Source: Mycobacterium sp. BK086
GTDB lineage: Bacteria > Actinomycetota > Actinomycetes > Mycobacteriales > Mycobacteriaceae
Direction: 5' to 3'
DNA length: 64,000 nt
Assembly (NCBI GenBank): GCA_004362315.1
Contig: SNWL01000003.1
Span: 1,302,001-1,366,000, forward strand
Position numbers and translations under genes: made by a program. Within the stretch, counting starts at the first letter, position 1; every line of letters starts with the position of its first letter. Shown here piece by piece: positions 1 through 9,109 of this stretch. The notes under the pieces were generated by a model. It did no database searches. It was not told the DNA's origin and saw nothing but the letters and a program-made list of their open reading frames with translations.

Positions 1-930
1 GACATGGGACTTCACGGTGCTTTCGGCGACCGTCAGACGATCGGCGAGCTGAGCATTGGTTGCCCCGCGGGCCAACAGCGCCAGCACTTCCCGCTCCCGC
101 GCGGTCAACCGGGACATCCTGCTGGATTCCCGGACTTCGCCGCGATCCCAAACAGCGCCACCCACACCATAATTCGACACCGGGCGCGGTGCCGCATCGA
201 GAGCAAGGCTGGGCACCTCGTCGATCTCGGCCAGCGCACGAACCGCCGCATCGCAGACCTCGGCGACACTGCGCCGTTGTTGATCAGCACGATCGGCGAG
301 AACCGCCCGCTCGTAGGCCACCCCGACACCATCGGCGTAGAGGCGAAGCAGATCGCGATCCAGCGCGGCGACTGCCGGTCCCGCGACGCGGTCGGCGTGC
401 ACGAGCCCGACGACCGTCGACATCGCGATCACCGGGGCCACGACATAGTCGCGGGTGCCGGTCCGCTCGATCAGGGGCACATGGGCGCGCGGCTCATTCT
501 GCGCATCGTTGACCAGGGCAGGCACTCGGCGCCGAACCACCTCGGCCTCGACCAGCGGGGAGGCCAGCGCGACCTCGAGATCCTCGATCACGCCGTCGAT
601 CTGAAGGCTCACCTGCCCGTCGGCGTCCCTGACGTAGAGCGCCTGGGGTGACCACATCGACCCGCGGACCGCAGACAACATCACTCTGTCGAAAGCGCCA
701 CTGGCGCACAGCTGCCGCGGCGCTGCACCCAGCACCGAAGCCGTCGTCGACTCCTGGCGCACGCGATCGAGAGCGTCCAGTACGCCCCTGAGCGCCCCGG
801 CAGAGGCATCGCTGGATTGCTGCACCGACGTCAGGCGGGCAGCACTGACCTCCGCCAGCTCATCCGCAAGCTGAGCCACGCCCAGCGAGTCGGGCCAAAC
901 ATCCGTGTCGATGGGGTGCGCTCCTCGCAT
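1..930 (-). CDS. GAF-LuxR family transcriptional regulator (3' end outside window)
   Basis: The minus-strand frame is open from an ATG at 930 to the window edge (310 codons, no stop seen). The C-terminal end reads [35 protein letters not shown], a typical LuxR/NarL helix-turn-helix, cut before its end. The preceding roughly 250 residues look like a GAF-type sensory region ([29 protein letters not shown]). It is divergent from the nitronate monooxygenase and the carboxylase operon, so it is a plausible local regulator of that cluster. The ligand is unknown. No receiver domain is present, so it is not a classical response regulator. Confidence 0.85.
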   Translation of the reverse strand, partial: MRGAHPIDTDVWPDSLGVAQLADELAEVSAARLTSVQQSSDASAGALRGVLDALDRVRQESTTASVLGAAPRQLCASGAFDRVMLSAVRGSMWSPQALYVRDADGQVSLQIDGVIEDLEVALASPLVEAEVVRRRVPALVNDAQNEPRAHVPLIERTGTRDYVVAPVIAMSTVVGLVHADRVAGPAVAALDRDLLRLYADGVGVAYERAVLADRADQQRRSVAEVCDAAVRALAEIDEVPSLALDAAPRPVSNYGVGGAVWDRGEVRESSRMSRLTAREREVLALLARGATNAQLADRLTVAESTVKSHV

Positions 931-1133
931 GTCTCCGGACCAATGCGGATCCAGATTAACTAATCCAGACATCATTCGTGAGCTGCATCACTTTTGTCAA
1001 CTGCCCTTTCGCTCAAAAATATGCCCGCAATCAGCGTCCAACCGAGCCCACGGACCGCGTCGGCCGCACCACCCGAGTTGACCCGTTAGTTATTGTTCAT
1101 TCACTAAATCCCGACAATCGGTAAAGGTGACCA
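931..1133. promoter_or_regulatory. Divergent promoter region
   Basis: This 203-bp gap separates two divergent genes and must hold both promoters. It has a locally AT-rich stretch (about 950-1020) and a short inverted repeat GATTA-AC-TAATC at 954-965, a possible operator for the LuxR-type regulator. No convincing -35/-10 pair can be assigned by eye. Confidence 0.3.
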
Positions 1134-2069
1134 GTGCACACTCCCCGACCATGGCAGAACCGGCTCGCCCTGCCCGCGATCGCAGCCCCCATGACTGCGG
1201 TATCCGGGCCGGATCTCGTCATCGCCGCATGCCGTGCCGGAGCGATCGGCGCCTTCCCCACCCACAACGCCCCCAGTTCGGCCGCGCTCGACGACTGGCT
1301 CGGGCATATCCGCGCCGCCCTGGCGCCCGACTGCGCGCCGGTGGCCGCCAACCTGGTGGTCCATGGCTCCAATCGGCGACTGTCGGCCGACGTCGAGATT
1401 CTCCAACGGCATGGCATCGAGCTGGTCATCACCAGCGTGGGGTCACCGGAGCCGGTCGTCGGACCGCTGCACGACGCGGGAGCGCAGGTCTATGCCGACG
1501 TCGCCAGCATCGATCACGCCCGGCGCGCGCTGGCGGCGGGCGTCGACGGGCTGATCCTGCTGACCGCCGGCGCAGGCGGGCAGACCGGATGGGCCAACCC
1601 CTTCGCGTTCGTGCGGTCGGTCCGGGAGTTCTACGCCGGGCCGGTAGTGCTCGCCGGCGGCATCACCGACGGTCGATCGATCCTGGCCGCCGAGATCCTC
1701 GGTGCCGATCTCGTGTACCTGGGCACCCGATTCATCGCCACCCACGAGAGCATGGCCGACGACGCCTACCGGGCTGCCCTGGTCGCCGCCAGCCTGGACG
1801 ACGTCAGGCTGTCCACCCGCGTCGGCGGAATCCCCGCCAGCCTGCTCGCCAGTTGGCTCGACAAGGCCGAGCAGGACGCGCCGCCGGAAGCTTCACCCGA
1901 CACCGGCTTCAACCAGGATCGGTTGCTGTCCAACAGCACTGCCTGGAGTGCCGGCCACAGCGTGTCGGGTGTCGGCGCTGTGACATCGGCGGCCGAGCTG
2001 ATCGCCACCCTCGTCGGGCAATACACCGCCGCACGCCACGATTCGGCAGGCCTAGTGACCAATGACTAG
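1134..2069 (+). CDS. Nitronate monooxygenase-like FMN oxidoreductase
   Basis: 311 residues from a GTG start. It is a TIM-barrel flavoprotein of the nitronate monooxygenase (2-nitropropane dioxygenase) family. N-terminal PAIAAPMTAVSG, central TAGAGGQTGWANPF, and the phosphate-binding region VVLAGGITDGRSI plus ADLVYLGTRF are characteristic. Family members oxidise alkyl nitronates with FMN; many actinobacterial paralogues have unknown substrates. It lies 159 bp before the acyl-CoA carboxylase operon on the same strand, with its own upstream region. Cytosolic. The substrate cannot be inferred here. Confidence 0.85.
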   Translation: MHTPRPWQNRLALPAIAAPMTAVSGPDLVIAACRAGAIGAFPTHNAPSSAALDDWLGHIRAALAPDCAPVAANLVVHGSNRRLSADVEILQRHGIELVITSVGSPEPVVGPLHDAGAQVYADVASIDHARRALAAGVDGLILLTAGAGGQTGWANPFAFVRSVREFYAGPVVLAGGITDGRSILAAEILGADLVYLGTRFIATHESMADDAYRAALVAASLDDVRLSTRVGGIPASLLASWLDKAEQDAPPEASPDTGFNQDRLLSNSTAWSAGHSVSGVGAVTSAAELIATLVGQYTAARHDSAGLVTND

Positions 2070-2102
2070 CACCAGCGCCAAGCGTCTACCCCCGTCGGAT
2101 CG

Positions 2103-2120
2103 TCTATCTCACCAGATAGA
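2103..2120. promoter_or_regulatory. Perfect inverted repeat upstream of carboxylase operon
   Basis: TCTATCT-CACC-AGATAGA, 7-bp perfect arms with a 4-nt centre, about 110 bp before the carboxylase start. Size and placement suit a transcription factor operator. It is too AT-rich and has no T-tract, so it is unlikely to be a terminator for the preceding gene. The binding protein is unknown. Confidence 0.4.
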
Positions 2121-2228
2121 GGTGACTATCGGGATTCCGTTGGAGTTCCGCCCACGCACACTTAGTGTTTCATCGTTCACTATCCGACTGCGGCCCTTCC
2201 GATACCGCCGCCGCGACAAGGAATTCTG

Positions 2229-3827
2229 ATGCCGGCCTTGAGTACCGAAGTCGACACCGCTTCGCCCGCCTACCTGAGCAACCTGGAAGCACAGTCGGCC
2301 GCCGTCGCCGCGCTCAACGAGCAACTCGAACTCGTTGCTGCCGGCGGCGGTCCGCGCTACGTCCAACGACACCACGAGCGCGGGCGACTGCTCGCACGCG
2401 AACGCATCGAACTGCTGGTGGACCGCGACGGTCCGTTCATGGAGCTGTCCGCACTGGCGGCCTGGGGCACCGAATTCAACGTCGGTGCGGCGATCGTGAC
2501 CGGCATCGGGGTGATCTGCGGTACCGAGTGCATGATCATCGCCCACGACCCCACCGTGCGCGGCGGCACGATGAACCCCTACACGCTGCGAAAGAACTTG
2601 CGGGCCTTGGAAATCGCCCGGATCAACCGGTTGCCGGTGGTCTACCTCGTCGAATCCGGCGGCGCAGACCTGCCCACCCAGGCGGAATTGTTCGTTCCCG
2701 CGGGGCGGATCTTCCACGAGCTCACCGAGCTGTCCGCCAAGGGGATCCCCAGCGTCGCTTTGGTATTCGGCAATTCCACCGCAGGCGGGGCATATGTGCC
2801 CGGCATGTGTGACTACGCGGTGCTGGTCGACCGGCAGGCGAAGGTCTTCCTGGGCGGGCCTCCCCTGGTGAAGATGGCGACCGGCGAAGATGCCGACGAC
2901 GAGGATCTCGGCGGGGCCGATATGCATACCCGGGTCTCAGGCCTGGGCGACTACTTCGCCGTCGACGAAGTCGACGCGATCAGGATCGGCCGCGATATCG
3001 TCACCCACCTCAACTGGCACAAGCTGGGTCCCGGGCCGACCCGTCCCGCCGACGAACCCCTCTACAGCACAGAGGAATTGCTCGGCATCGCCTCGGGCGA
3101 CTCCCGGGTTCCCTTCGATCCGCGGGAAGTCATCGCCCGAATCGCCGACGGCTCCCGCTTTTCCGAGTATAAGCCCCGCTGGGGCACCAGCATCGCGACG
3201 GGTTGGGCATCGATCCACGGGTTCCCGGTGGGGATCCTGGCCAACACCCGCGGTGTGCTCTTCTCCGAAGAGTCCAAGAAGGCAACCGAATTCATCCTGT
3301 TGGCCAACCAGACGGACACTCCGCTGATCTTCCTGCAGAACGTCACCGGCTATATGGTCGGCACCGAGTACGAGCAGGGCGGCATCATCAAGGACGGCGC
3401 CAAGATGATCAACGCCGTCACCAACAGCACCGTCCCGCACATCACCGTCAACATGGGCGGGTCGTTCGGCGCCGGCAACTACGGCATGTCGGGCCGCGCC
3501 TACGACCCGCGCTTCATGTTCAGCTGGCCCAACGCCAAGCTCGCGGTGATGGGCGCCCAACAGCTCGCGGGCGTCCTGTCCATCGTCGGAAAAGCCTCGG
3601 CCGCGGCGGCCGGGCGCGACTTCGACGTCGAAGCCGACGCGGCCCGAACCGCTGAGATCGAAGAACAGATCGAACGCGAATCGCACTCGTTCTACGTGTC
3701 GGCGCGGATCTACGACGACGGTGTGCTCGATCCGAGGGACACCCGCTCCGCGCTGGGCATGGCCCTGTCCGCCGCCCATTCCAACGTCATCGAAGGACGC
3801 CGGGGCTTCGGCGTTTTCAGGATGTGA
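2229..3827 (+). CDS. Acyl-CoA carboxylase, carboxyltransferase (beta) subunit
   Basis: 532 residues, normal for methylcrotonyl-/geranyl-CoA carboxylase beta subunits. It transfers carboxyl from carboxybiotin to the acyl-CoA. Two crotonase-like halves are visible: the N-half with GGTMNP, LVESGGADLPTQ and GNSTAGGAYVPGM, and the C-half with GILANTRGVLF, TPLIFLQNVTGYMVG, GSFGAGNYGMSGRAYDPR and MGAQQLAGVL. The start is an ATG preceded by AAGGA. It overlaps the alpha subunit by four bases (GTGA), so the two are translationally coupled. The adjacent AtuA-type gene favours an AtuC-like (geranyl-CoA) role over leucine degradation; this is inference. Confidence 0.92.
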   Translation: MPALSTEVDTASPAYLSNLEAQSAAVAALNEQLELVAAGGGPRYVQRHHERGRLLARERIELLVDRDGPFMELSALAAWGTEFNVGAAIVTGIGVICGTECMIIAHDPTVRGGTMNPYTLRKNLRALEIARINRLPVVYLVESGGADLPTQAELFVPAGRIFHELTELSAKGIPSVALVFGNSTAGGAYVPGMCDYAVLVDRQAKVFLGGPPLVKMATGEDADDEDLGGADMHTRVSGLGDYFAVDEVDAIRIGRDIVTHLNWHKLGPGPTRPADEPLYSTEELLGIASGDSRVPFDPREVIARIADGSRFSEYKPRWGTSIATGWASIHGFPVGILANTRGVLFSEESKKATEFILLANQTDTPLIFLQNVTGYMVGTEYEQGGIIKDGAKMINAVTNSTVPHITVNMGGSFGAGNYGMSGRAYDPRFMFSWPNAKLAVMGAQQLAGVLSIVGKASAAAAGRDFDVEADAARTAEIEEQIERESHSFYVSARIYDDGVLDPRDTRSALGMALSAAHSNVIEGRRGFGVFRM

Positions 3828-5815
3828 GGACCGTGTTCCACAAGCTGCTCATCGCCAACCGCGGGGAGATCGCCGCCCGCATCATCCGGACCGCTCGCGA
3901 GATGGATATCGCAACCGTCGCGCTGTACTCCGACGCCGACCGCAACATGCCGTACGTGGCCGCCGCCGACGAGTCGGTTCATCTGCCCGGCACAGCTCCG
4001 GGCGACACGTACCTGCGCGGTGATCTGGTCCTGGCCGCCGCCGCCCGCACCGGAGCCGAGGCGATCCATCCGGGATACGGATTCCTCTCGGAGAACGCCG
4101 ATTTCGCTGCTGCGTGCGCCGCGGCCGGAGTCGTGTTCGTCGGGCCGAGCCCCGATGCGATCACCGCGATGGGCTCCAAGATCGCCGCCAAGGAGCTGAT
4201 GGCGGCGGCCGGCGTCCCGGTGCTGCCCGGCGCGACCGTCCAGAGCGGTGGCGACCTCGATCCCGCGCACCTCACCGAGGCGGCAGCCGCCATCGGCTAC
4301 CCGATCCTCGTCAAGGCCGCGTTCGGCGGCGGCGGCCGCGGCATGCGGATCGTCGCCGACGCCGGCTCGCTGGTCGAGGCAGTACAGAGCGCACGCCGGG
4401 AGGCCGCGTCGGCCTTCGGCGACGGGACGGTGTTTCTGGAGAAGTTCGTCGAGTCTCCGCGCCACATCGAGGTGCAGATCTTCGGTGACAGCCACGGCAG
4501 CGTCGTCCATCTCGGCGAGCGGGAATGCTCGATCCAGCGGCGCTATCAAAAGATCGTGGAGGAGGCACCGTCGACCGCGGTCGACGCCGCGCTGCGGGCC
4601 GAACTGGGGCGGGCTGCGGTGGCCGCGGGTCAAGCGCTGGCCTACGAGGGGGCGGGCACCGTCGAATTCGTGATGGCACCGGACGGGTCGTTCTATTTTC
4701 TCGAGGTCAACACCCGCTTGCAGGTCGAGCACCCGGTCACCGAGCTGGTCACCGGTATCGATCTGGTCCGCGCCCAGCTGCTGGTGGCCAGCGGGCAGCC
4801 GCTGCCACCCGAGATGCTGGACTCCGCACCGCGTGGACACGCGATCGAGGTTCGGCTCTACGCCGAAGACGTTGCCGCAGGCTTCATTCCGGCCTCGGGT
4901 ACCCTGAGGACCCTCGAATTTCCCGACTTGCCCGGTGTCCGCATCGATGCCGGATTCGAGTCGGGGTCGGCGATCAGCACGTTCTACGATCCGATGCTGG
5001 CCAAGGTGATCGGCTACGGCGCCACCCGCGACGAGGCCTGCGCGCGGGTGGCGCGCGCCCTCAGTGAGACCCGAGTGCACGGCGTGGCCACCAACCGCGA
5101 CCTGCTCATCGGCATCCTGCGTGAACCGGAGTTCCTATCCGGCGCGATCGACACCGGCTATCTCGATCGGCACACCCCGGCCGCCCTGGTCGGCGAGGGC
5201 GCTGCCACGGCACAGGTCCACGCCTTGGTGGCCGCCCTGGCCGCCCAGGCCGATCGTCGCTCCACCACACCGGTGCTGCCCGGGCTTCCGTCCGGATGGC
5301 GGACCCTGCCGTGCGCGGACCAGCGGGTGGCCTTCACCGTGGGCGAGACCGAGATCGACGTGTCGTACCGCTTCACCCGCGGCGAGGTCGACGCGTCGGT
5401 GGCGGGGGCGCGGTTGGCAGTCCGCTTGCACAGTCCCTCAGCCACTCTCGTCGATGCCGAGATCGACGGGGTGCGTAGGCAATACCGGGTCGTGCGAGAT
5501 GGGCTTGATCACTACGTCGACAGCACGCTGGGTTCGACGGCGCTGCGCGAGACCGAGCGGTTCCCCGATCCGACGTCGGTCGCCGAAGCTGGCTCGCTGG
5601 TGGCCCCGATGCCGGGCGCGGTGGTACGCATCGAGGTCATCCAGGGCAGTCGCGTGCTGGCCGGTACACCGGTGGTCGTGCTCGAGGCGATGAAGATGGA
5701 GCACACCGTCCGTGCCCCGGCCGACGGTATCGTCGCGACGATTTCGGTGGCTGCCGGAGATCAGGTGGAATCGGGTCAGGTCCTGGCGGTCGTCAGCGCG
5801 GACGAACCGGCATGA
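3824..5815 (+). CDS. Acyl-CoA carboxylase, biotin carboxylase/carrier (alpha) subunit
   Basis: 663 residues. It carboxylates its own biotin with ATP and bicarbonate. The N-terminal biotin carboxylase domain (LLIANRGEIAARIIRTAREM; HPGYGFLSENADFA; glycine-rich ATP-grasp loop KAAFGGGGRGMRIV; FLEVNTRLQVEHPVTE) spans about residues 1-450. A C-terminal biotinyl domain carries EAMKMEH, with the biotinylated lysine near residue 624. The start is GTG at 3824, overlapping the beta gene; an in-frame GTG at 3833 is an alternative. It overlaps the next gene by four bases (ATGA). It forms a heteromeric carboxylase with the preceding product. Confidence 0.93.
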   Translation: MRTVFHKLLIANRGEIAARIIRTAREMDIATVALYSDADRNMPYVAAADESVHLPGTAPGDTYLRGDLVLAAAARTGAEAIHPGYGFLSENADFAAACAAAGVVFVGPSPDAITAMGSKIAAKELMAAAGVPVLPGATVQSGGDLDPAHLTEAAAAIGYPILVKAAFGGGGRGMRIVADAGSLVEAVQSARREAASAFGDGTVFLEKFVESPRHIEVQIFGDSHGSVVHLGERECSIQRRYQKIVEEAPSTAVDAALRAELGRAAVAAGQALAYEGAGTVEFVMAPDGSFYFLEVNTRLQVEHPVTELVTGIDLVRAQLLVASGQPLPPEMLDSAPRGHAIEVRLYAEDVAAGFIPASGTLRTLEFPDLPGVRIDAGFESGSAISTFYDPMLAKVIGYGATRDEACARVARALSETRVHGVATNRDLLIGILREPEFLSGAIDTGYLDRHTPAALVGEGAATAQVHALVAALAAQADRRSTTPVLPGLPSGWRTLPCADQRVAFTVGETEIDVSYRFTRGEVDASVAGARLAVRLHSPSATLVDAEIDGVRRQYRVVRDGLDHYVDSTLGSTALRETERFPDPTSVAEAGSLVAPMPGAVVRIEVIQGSRVLAGTPVVVLEAMKMEHTVRAPADGIVATISVAAGDQVESGQVLAVVSADEPA

Positions 5816-6570
5816 CCGTCGAGTACGACGTCCGAAACGGCGTCGCGTGGTTGACGATCAATCGTCCGGAGGCCCGCAACAGTCTCGACAAGTCGGTGCG
5901 CGACGGGCTCTTCGACGGAGTGCGCCGGTTCAACACTGATGACTCGGCAAAGGTCCTGGTGCTGACCGGAGCCGGAGACAAAGCGTTCTGTGCGGGCGGC
6001 GATCTCAAAGAGATGTCGGCGCAGCGACTCGGTATCCCGCCCATCGATTTCGTCCCTCAGTTCGGCCGCAACATCGATGTCGACAAACCGACGATCGCCG
6101 CCGTCAACGGAGTGGCGTACGCGGGCGGATTCTTGTTGGCACAGACCTGCGACCTCTGCGTGGCCTCCACGACAGCGTCATTTGCGATCACCGAGGCGCG
6201 GGTTGGCCGCGGCTCTCCCTGGGCAGCACCTCTTTCCGCGATGATCCCGCGGCGCATCGCCATGGAACTGATGCTCACTGCGGCGCCCCTGGACGCTCAG
6301 CGCGCCTACGAGATCGGATTCGTCAACCGTCTTGCCGAGCCCGCCGACCTCGTCGCCGTGACCCAGGCACTCGCCGAGCAGATCAGCACCAACGCACCGT
6401 TGTCCGTGGCGGCGGGAAAGCAGACCGCGGGCCTGATCGCGCAACATCCGCTCGACGAGGCGTTCGAGGTCGCGGAAAAGATCTGGGCGCCGGTCTATCT
6501 CAGTGACGACGCCCAAGAAGGTATGCAGGCCTTCAAGGACAGGCGTCAACCTGTCTGGAAGGGGCAGTGA
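5812..6570 (+). CDS. Enoyl-CoA hydratase/isomerase family protein (AtuE-like position)
   Basis: 252 residues, crotonase fold. The oxyanion-hole segment AFCAGGDLKEM and the VAYAGGFLLAQTCD helix are clear. The region that in standard hydratases holds the PExxLG..PGxGG stretch reads ARVGRGSPWAAPLSAMIP, so the canonical catalytic glutamates are not obvious and this is a divergent subfamily. It sits directly after the carboxylase subunits, where a glutaconyl-CoA-type hydratase is expected (AtuE acts on isohexenylglutaconyl-CoA). Four-base overlaps tie it into the operon. Confidence 0.85.
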   Translation: MTVEYDVRNGVAWLTINRPEARNSLDKSVRDGLFDGVRRFNTDDSAKVLVLTGAGDKAFCAGGDLKEMSAQRLGIPPIDFVPQFGRNIDVDKPTIAAVNGVAYAGGFLLAQTCDLCVASTTASFAITEARVGRGSPWAAPLSAMIPRRIAMELMLTAAPLDAQRAYEIGFVNRLAEPADLVAVTQALAEQISTNAPLSVAAGKQTAGLIAQHPLDEAFEVAEKIWAPVYLSDDAQEGMQAFKDRRQPVWKGQ

Positions 6571-7355
6571 TGAGCCTGGACTATCCGGGTCTACTGGCCG
6601 ACTTCCGCCAGGAGTCAGAAACCCTCATCGCCTGCCTGCGAGAGCTGGAGCGCGGTCAATGGGCGCAGCCCACCCCGGCACCCGGATGGACCATCCACGA
6701 CCAGATCTCACATCTGGCGTTCTTCGACAAGGCCACCAGGCTGGCCTTGACCGATCCCGAACAGTTCCGCACTGAGGCAGACGATCTCATCGCAGGGGGG
6801 ATGGACTTCCCCGACCGCATCGCCGATGACTATCGCTCCATCGCCCCCGACGAGCTCCTTGCCTGGTTCGTCGATGAGCGACGCAGCCTCATCGAGGAAT
6901 TCACCCGCGACGATCCCCGTCGCCGTGTCCCCTGGTTCGGGCCCGACATGAGCGTCGCATCCTCGGCGACCGCACGCCTGATGGAAACGTGGGCACACGG
7001 CCAGGACGTCTATGACGCCGTGGGCCTTACCCATCCGCCCAGCCCCGGCCTGCGCAGCATCGCCCACCTGGGTGTGGCCACCTTCCACTTCGCACATGTA
7101 TTGCATGGATTGCCCGTTCCCGACGAGCAGGTTCGCGTGGCACTGCAGTCCCCGCAGGGCGACATCTGGACGTGGGGGCCAGACGCCACCGCCAACCACA
7201 TCACCGGTACCGCTGAGGATTTCGTCCTCACTGTCACCCAGCGGCGCCATTGGACGGAGACCGGCCTTGTCGTCGAAGGCGACGTGGCACGTGGCTGGTT
7301 GGATATCGCGCAGGCATTCGCGGGCGCACCGAGCCGGCGCGGAGCATCCCGATGA
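6570..7355 (+). CDS. TIGR03084 family protein (DinB/maleylpyruvate isomerase-like fold)
   Basis: 261 residues from ATG 6570 (a GTG at 6567 is immediately upstream). The N-terminal four-helix-bundle pattern (L..L....WAQPTPAPGWTIHDQISHLAFFD) with its WxxHDxxxHL motif is that of mycothiol-dependent maleylpyruvate isomerase/DinB metal-binding proteins; METWAHGQDV gives a second conserved His. The family is abundant in actinobacteria and mostly uncharacterised; a thiol- or metal-dependent role is inferred from the fold. It is coupled upstream (TGATG) and downstream (ATGA) within the operon. Confidence 0.8.
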   Translation: MSLDYPGLLADFRQESETLIACLRELERGQWAQPTPAPGWTIHDQISHLAFFDKATRLALTDPEQFRTEADDLIAGGMDFPDRIADDYRSIAPDELLAWFVDERRSLIEEFTRDDPRRRVPWFGPDMSVASSATARLMETWAHGQDVYDAVGLTHPPSPGLRSIAHLGVATFHFAHVLHGLPVPDEQVRVALQSPQGDIWTWGPDATANHITGTAEDFVLTVTQRRHWTETGLVVEGDVARGWLDIAQAFAGAPSRRGASR

Positions 7356-9109
7356 ACCGACCCGTCCGTATCGGGAATGCCTCGGGGTTCTACGGTGACC
7401 GACTCACCGCCATGCGCGATCTGGTCGCCAAGGCCGATATCGACGTGATCACCGGCGACTACCTGGCCGAGCTGACCATGCTGATCCTATGGAAGGCGCG
7501 CCAGAAGAATCCCGAAACGGGCTATGCACGAACGTTCCTGACACAGTTCGAACAGGTCGCCAAGGCCTGCGCTCGGCGAGGCATCAAAATCGTTGTCAAC
7601 GCCGGCGGCCTGAATCCCGCCGGACTCGCCGACGCGGTGCGATCGGTCGCCGCCGAGGCAGGCGTCAACCTGAATGTCGCCCACGTCGAAGGCGATGACC
7701 TCATGCCCCACCTGGTGGAACTTCGCCAGTCCGGTGTGCCCTTCGCCCATCTCGACACCGGACAGAGTTTCGATGACGCCGGCGTACAGCCGGTTTCGGC
7801 CAACGCCTATCTGGGCGGTTGGGGCATCGCCGCGGCGTTGGCATCCGGAGCCGATGTCGTGGTCACCGGCCGGGTGACCGATGCCGCCCTCGTCGTCGGA
7901 GTGGGTGCCTGGTGGCACCGCTGGAATCGGACGGACTACGACGCCTTGGCAGGCGCCGTGGCCGCCGGTCACATCATCGAGTGCGGCCCGCAAGCCACCG
8001 GCGGCAACTACTCGCAACTGCGGGAGATCGCCGACCGCCGTTACCCCGGCTCACCGATCGCCGAATTGGCCTACGACGGAAGCTTTGTCATCACCAAGCC
8101 GGTCGGCACCGGCGGGCTGGTCTCCCCCGGCACCGTGATCGCACAGCTCCTCTACGAGGTCGGCTCCCCGCGGTACCTCAACCCGGATGTGGTGGCGCAC
8201 TTCGACACCATGACGGTCACTCAGGAGGGTCCGGACCGGGTCCGGGTCAGCGGCACCACAGGATCGCCACCACCGTCGACCCTCAAGGTCGCGATGAACT
8301 ACGTGGGCGGCTACCGCAACGCCATGACCATGGTGGTCACGGGACTGAACATCGAAGAAAAGGCCGAGTGGGCTGTCGAGGAGCTCTTCGAATTGCTCGG
8401 TGGACGTGACCAATTCGACGAGGTCGACATGCAACTCCTGCGTTACGACAAGCCGGATCCCACGTCGATGGCGGAAGCGACGGCGCACCTGAGGGTTACC
8501 GTCAAGGACCGCGAGCGAACCAAGGTCGACAGGGCGTTCTCCAATGCGGTGGTGGAACTCTATGTGGCCGGCTTTCCCGGCTTCCACACCACATCACCGC
8601 CGTCCTCGGCGAGCGAGTTCGGCGTCTACTGGCCGACCGTGGTGCCCGCCACGGCCGTCCAGCATGTCGTCGTGCATGCCGACGGCTCGCGCGAAACCAT
8701 CCCGCACAGCGGTCCCGCCGACGGCACGCTGCCTGAGGTGATTCAACCGGAGCTGCGCCACAGTGACTTTGGGCCGACGACCCGACGTCCTCTGGGAACC
8801 ATCGTGGCCGCGCGGTCGGGTGATAAGGGCGGCAACGCCAACGTCGGGGTGTGGACGGACTCCGAGGAGCGATGGGAATGGCTGCGCAGTCATCTCACCG
8901 TGGACCGCTTTCGTAAACTGGTGAGCGAATCGGCCGACTTCACGGTGCTTCGTCATGAATTCGCCAACCTGCGCGCGCTCAACTTCGTGATCGTCGGCTT
9001 CCTCGGCGAGGGCGTGGCCTCGTGTACGCGGCCCGATCCGCAGGCCAAGGCGCTCGGCGAATACCTGCGCGCCCTGCACACCGACATTCCCGACGCATTG
9101 GTGCCCTGA
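7352..9109 (+). CDS. Acyclic terpene utilization AtuA family protein (DUF1446)
   Basis: 585 residues from ATG 7352, which overlaps the preceding stop by four bases. The N-terminal domain has RIGNASGFYGDR, VNAGGLNPAGLAD, DVVVTGRVTDAALVVG, YDGSFVITKPVGTGG; the C-terminal AtuA-like domain has ARSGDKGGNANVGVW and ANLRALNFVIVGFLGEG. Both parts are present, so this is a full-length two-domain form. AtuA is required for growth of Pseudomonas on citronellol/geraniol, but its reaction is not established. Its presence between a biotin carboxylase pair and an acyl-CoA dehydrogenase supports a branched or terpenoid acyl-CoA pathway. Confidence 0.88.
   Translation: MNRPVRIGNASGFYGDRLTAMRDLVAKADIDVITGDYLAELTMLILWKARQKNPETGYARTFLTQFEQVAKACARRGIKIVVNAGGLNPAGLADAVRSVAAEAGVNLNVAHVEGDDLMPHLVELRQSGVPFAHLDTGQSFDDAGVQPVSANAYLGGWGIAAALASGADVVVTGRVTDAALVVGVGAWWHRWNRTDYDALAGAVAAGHIIECGPQATGGNYSQLREIADRRYPGSPIAELAYDGSFVITKPVGTGGLVSPGTVIAQLLYEVGSPRYLNPDVVAHFDTMTVTQEGPDRVRVSGTTGSPPPSTLKVAMNYVGGYRNAMTMVVTGLNIEEKAEWAVEELFELLGGRDQFDEVDMQLLRYDKPDPTSMAEATAHLRVTVKDRERTKVDRAFSNAVVELYVAGFPGFHTTSPPSSASEFGVYWPTVVPATAVQHVVVHADGSRETIPHSGPADGTLPEVIQPELRHSDFGPTTRRPLGTIVAARSGDKGGNANVGVWTDSEERWEWLRSHLTVDRFRKLVSESADFTVLRHEFANLRALNFVIVGFLGEGVASCTRPDPQAKALGEYLRALHTDIPDALVP

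Noticed and set aside
3710..5080. Minus-strand open frame of 456 codons opposite the biotin carboxylase
   Set aside because: Shadow; biotin carboxylase motifs are unmistakable on the plus strand.
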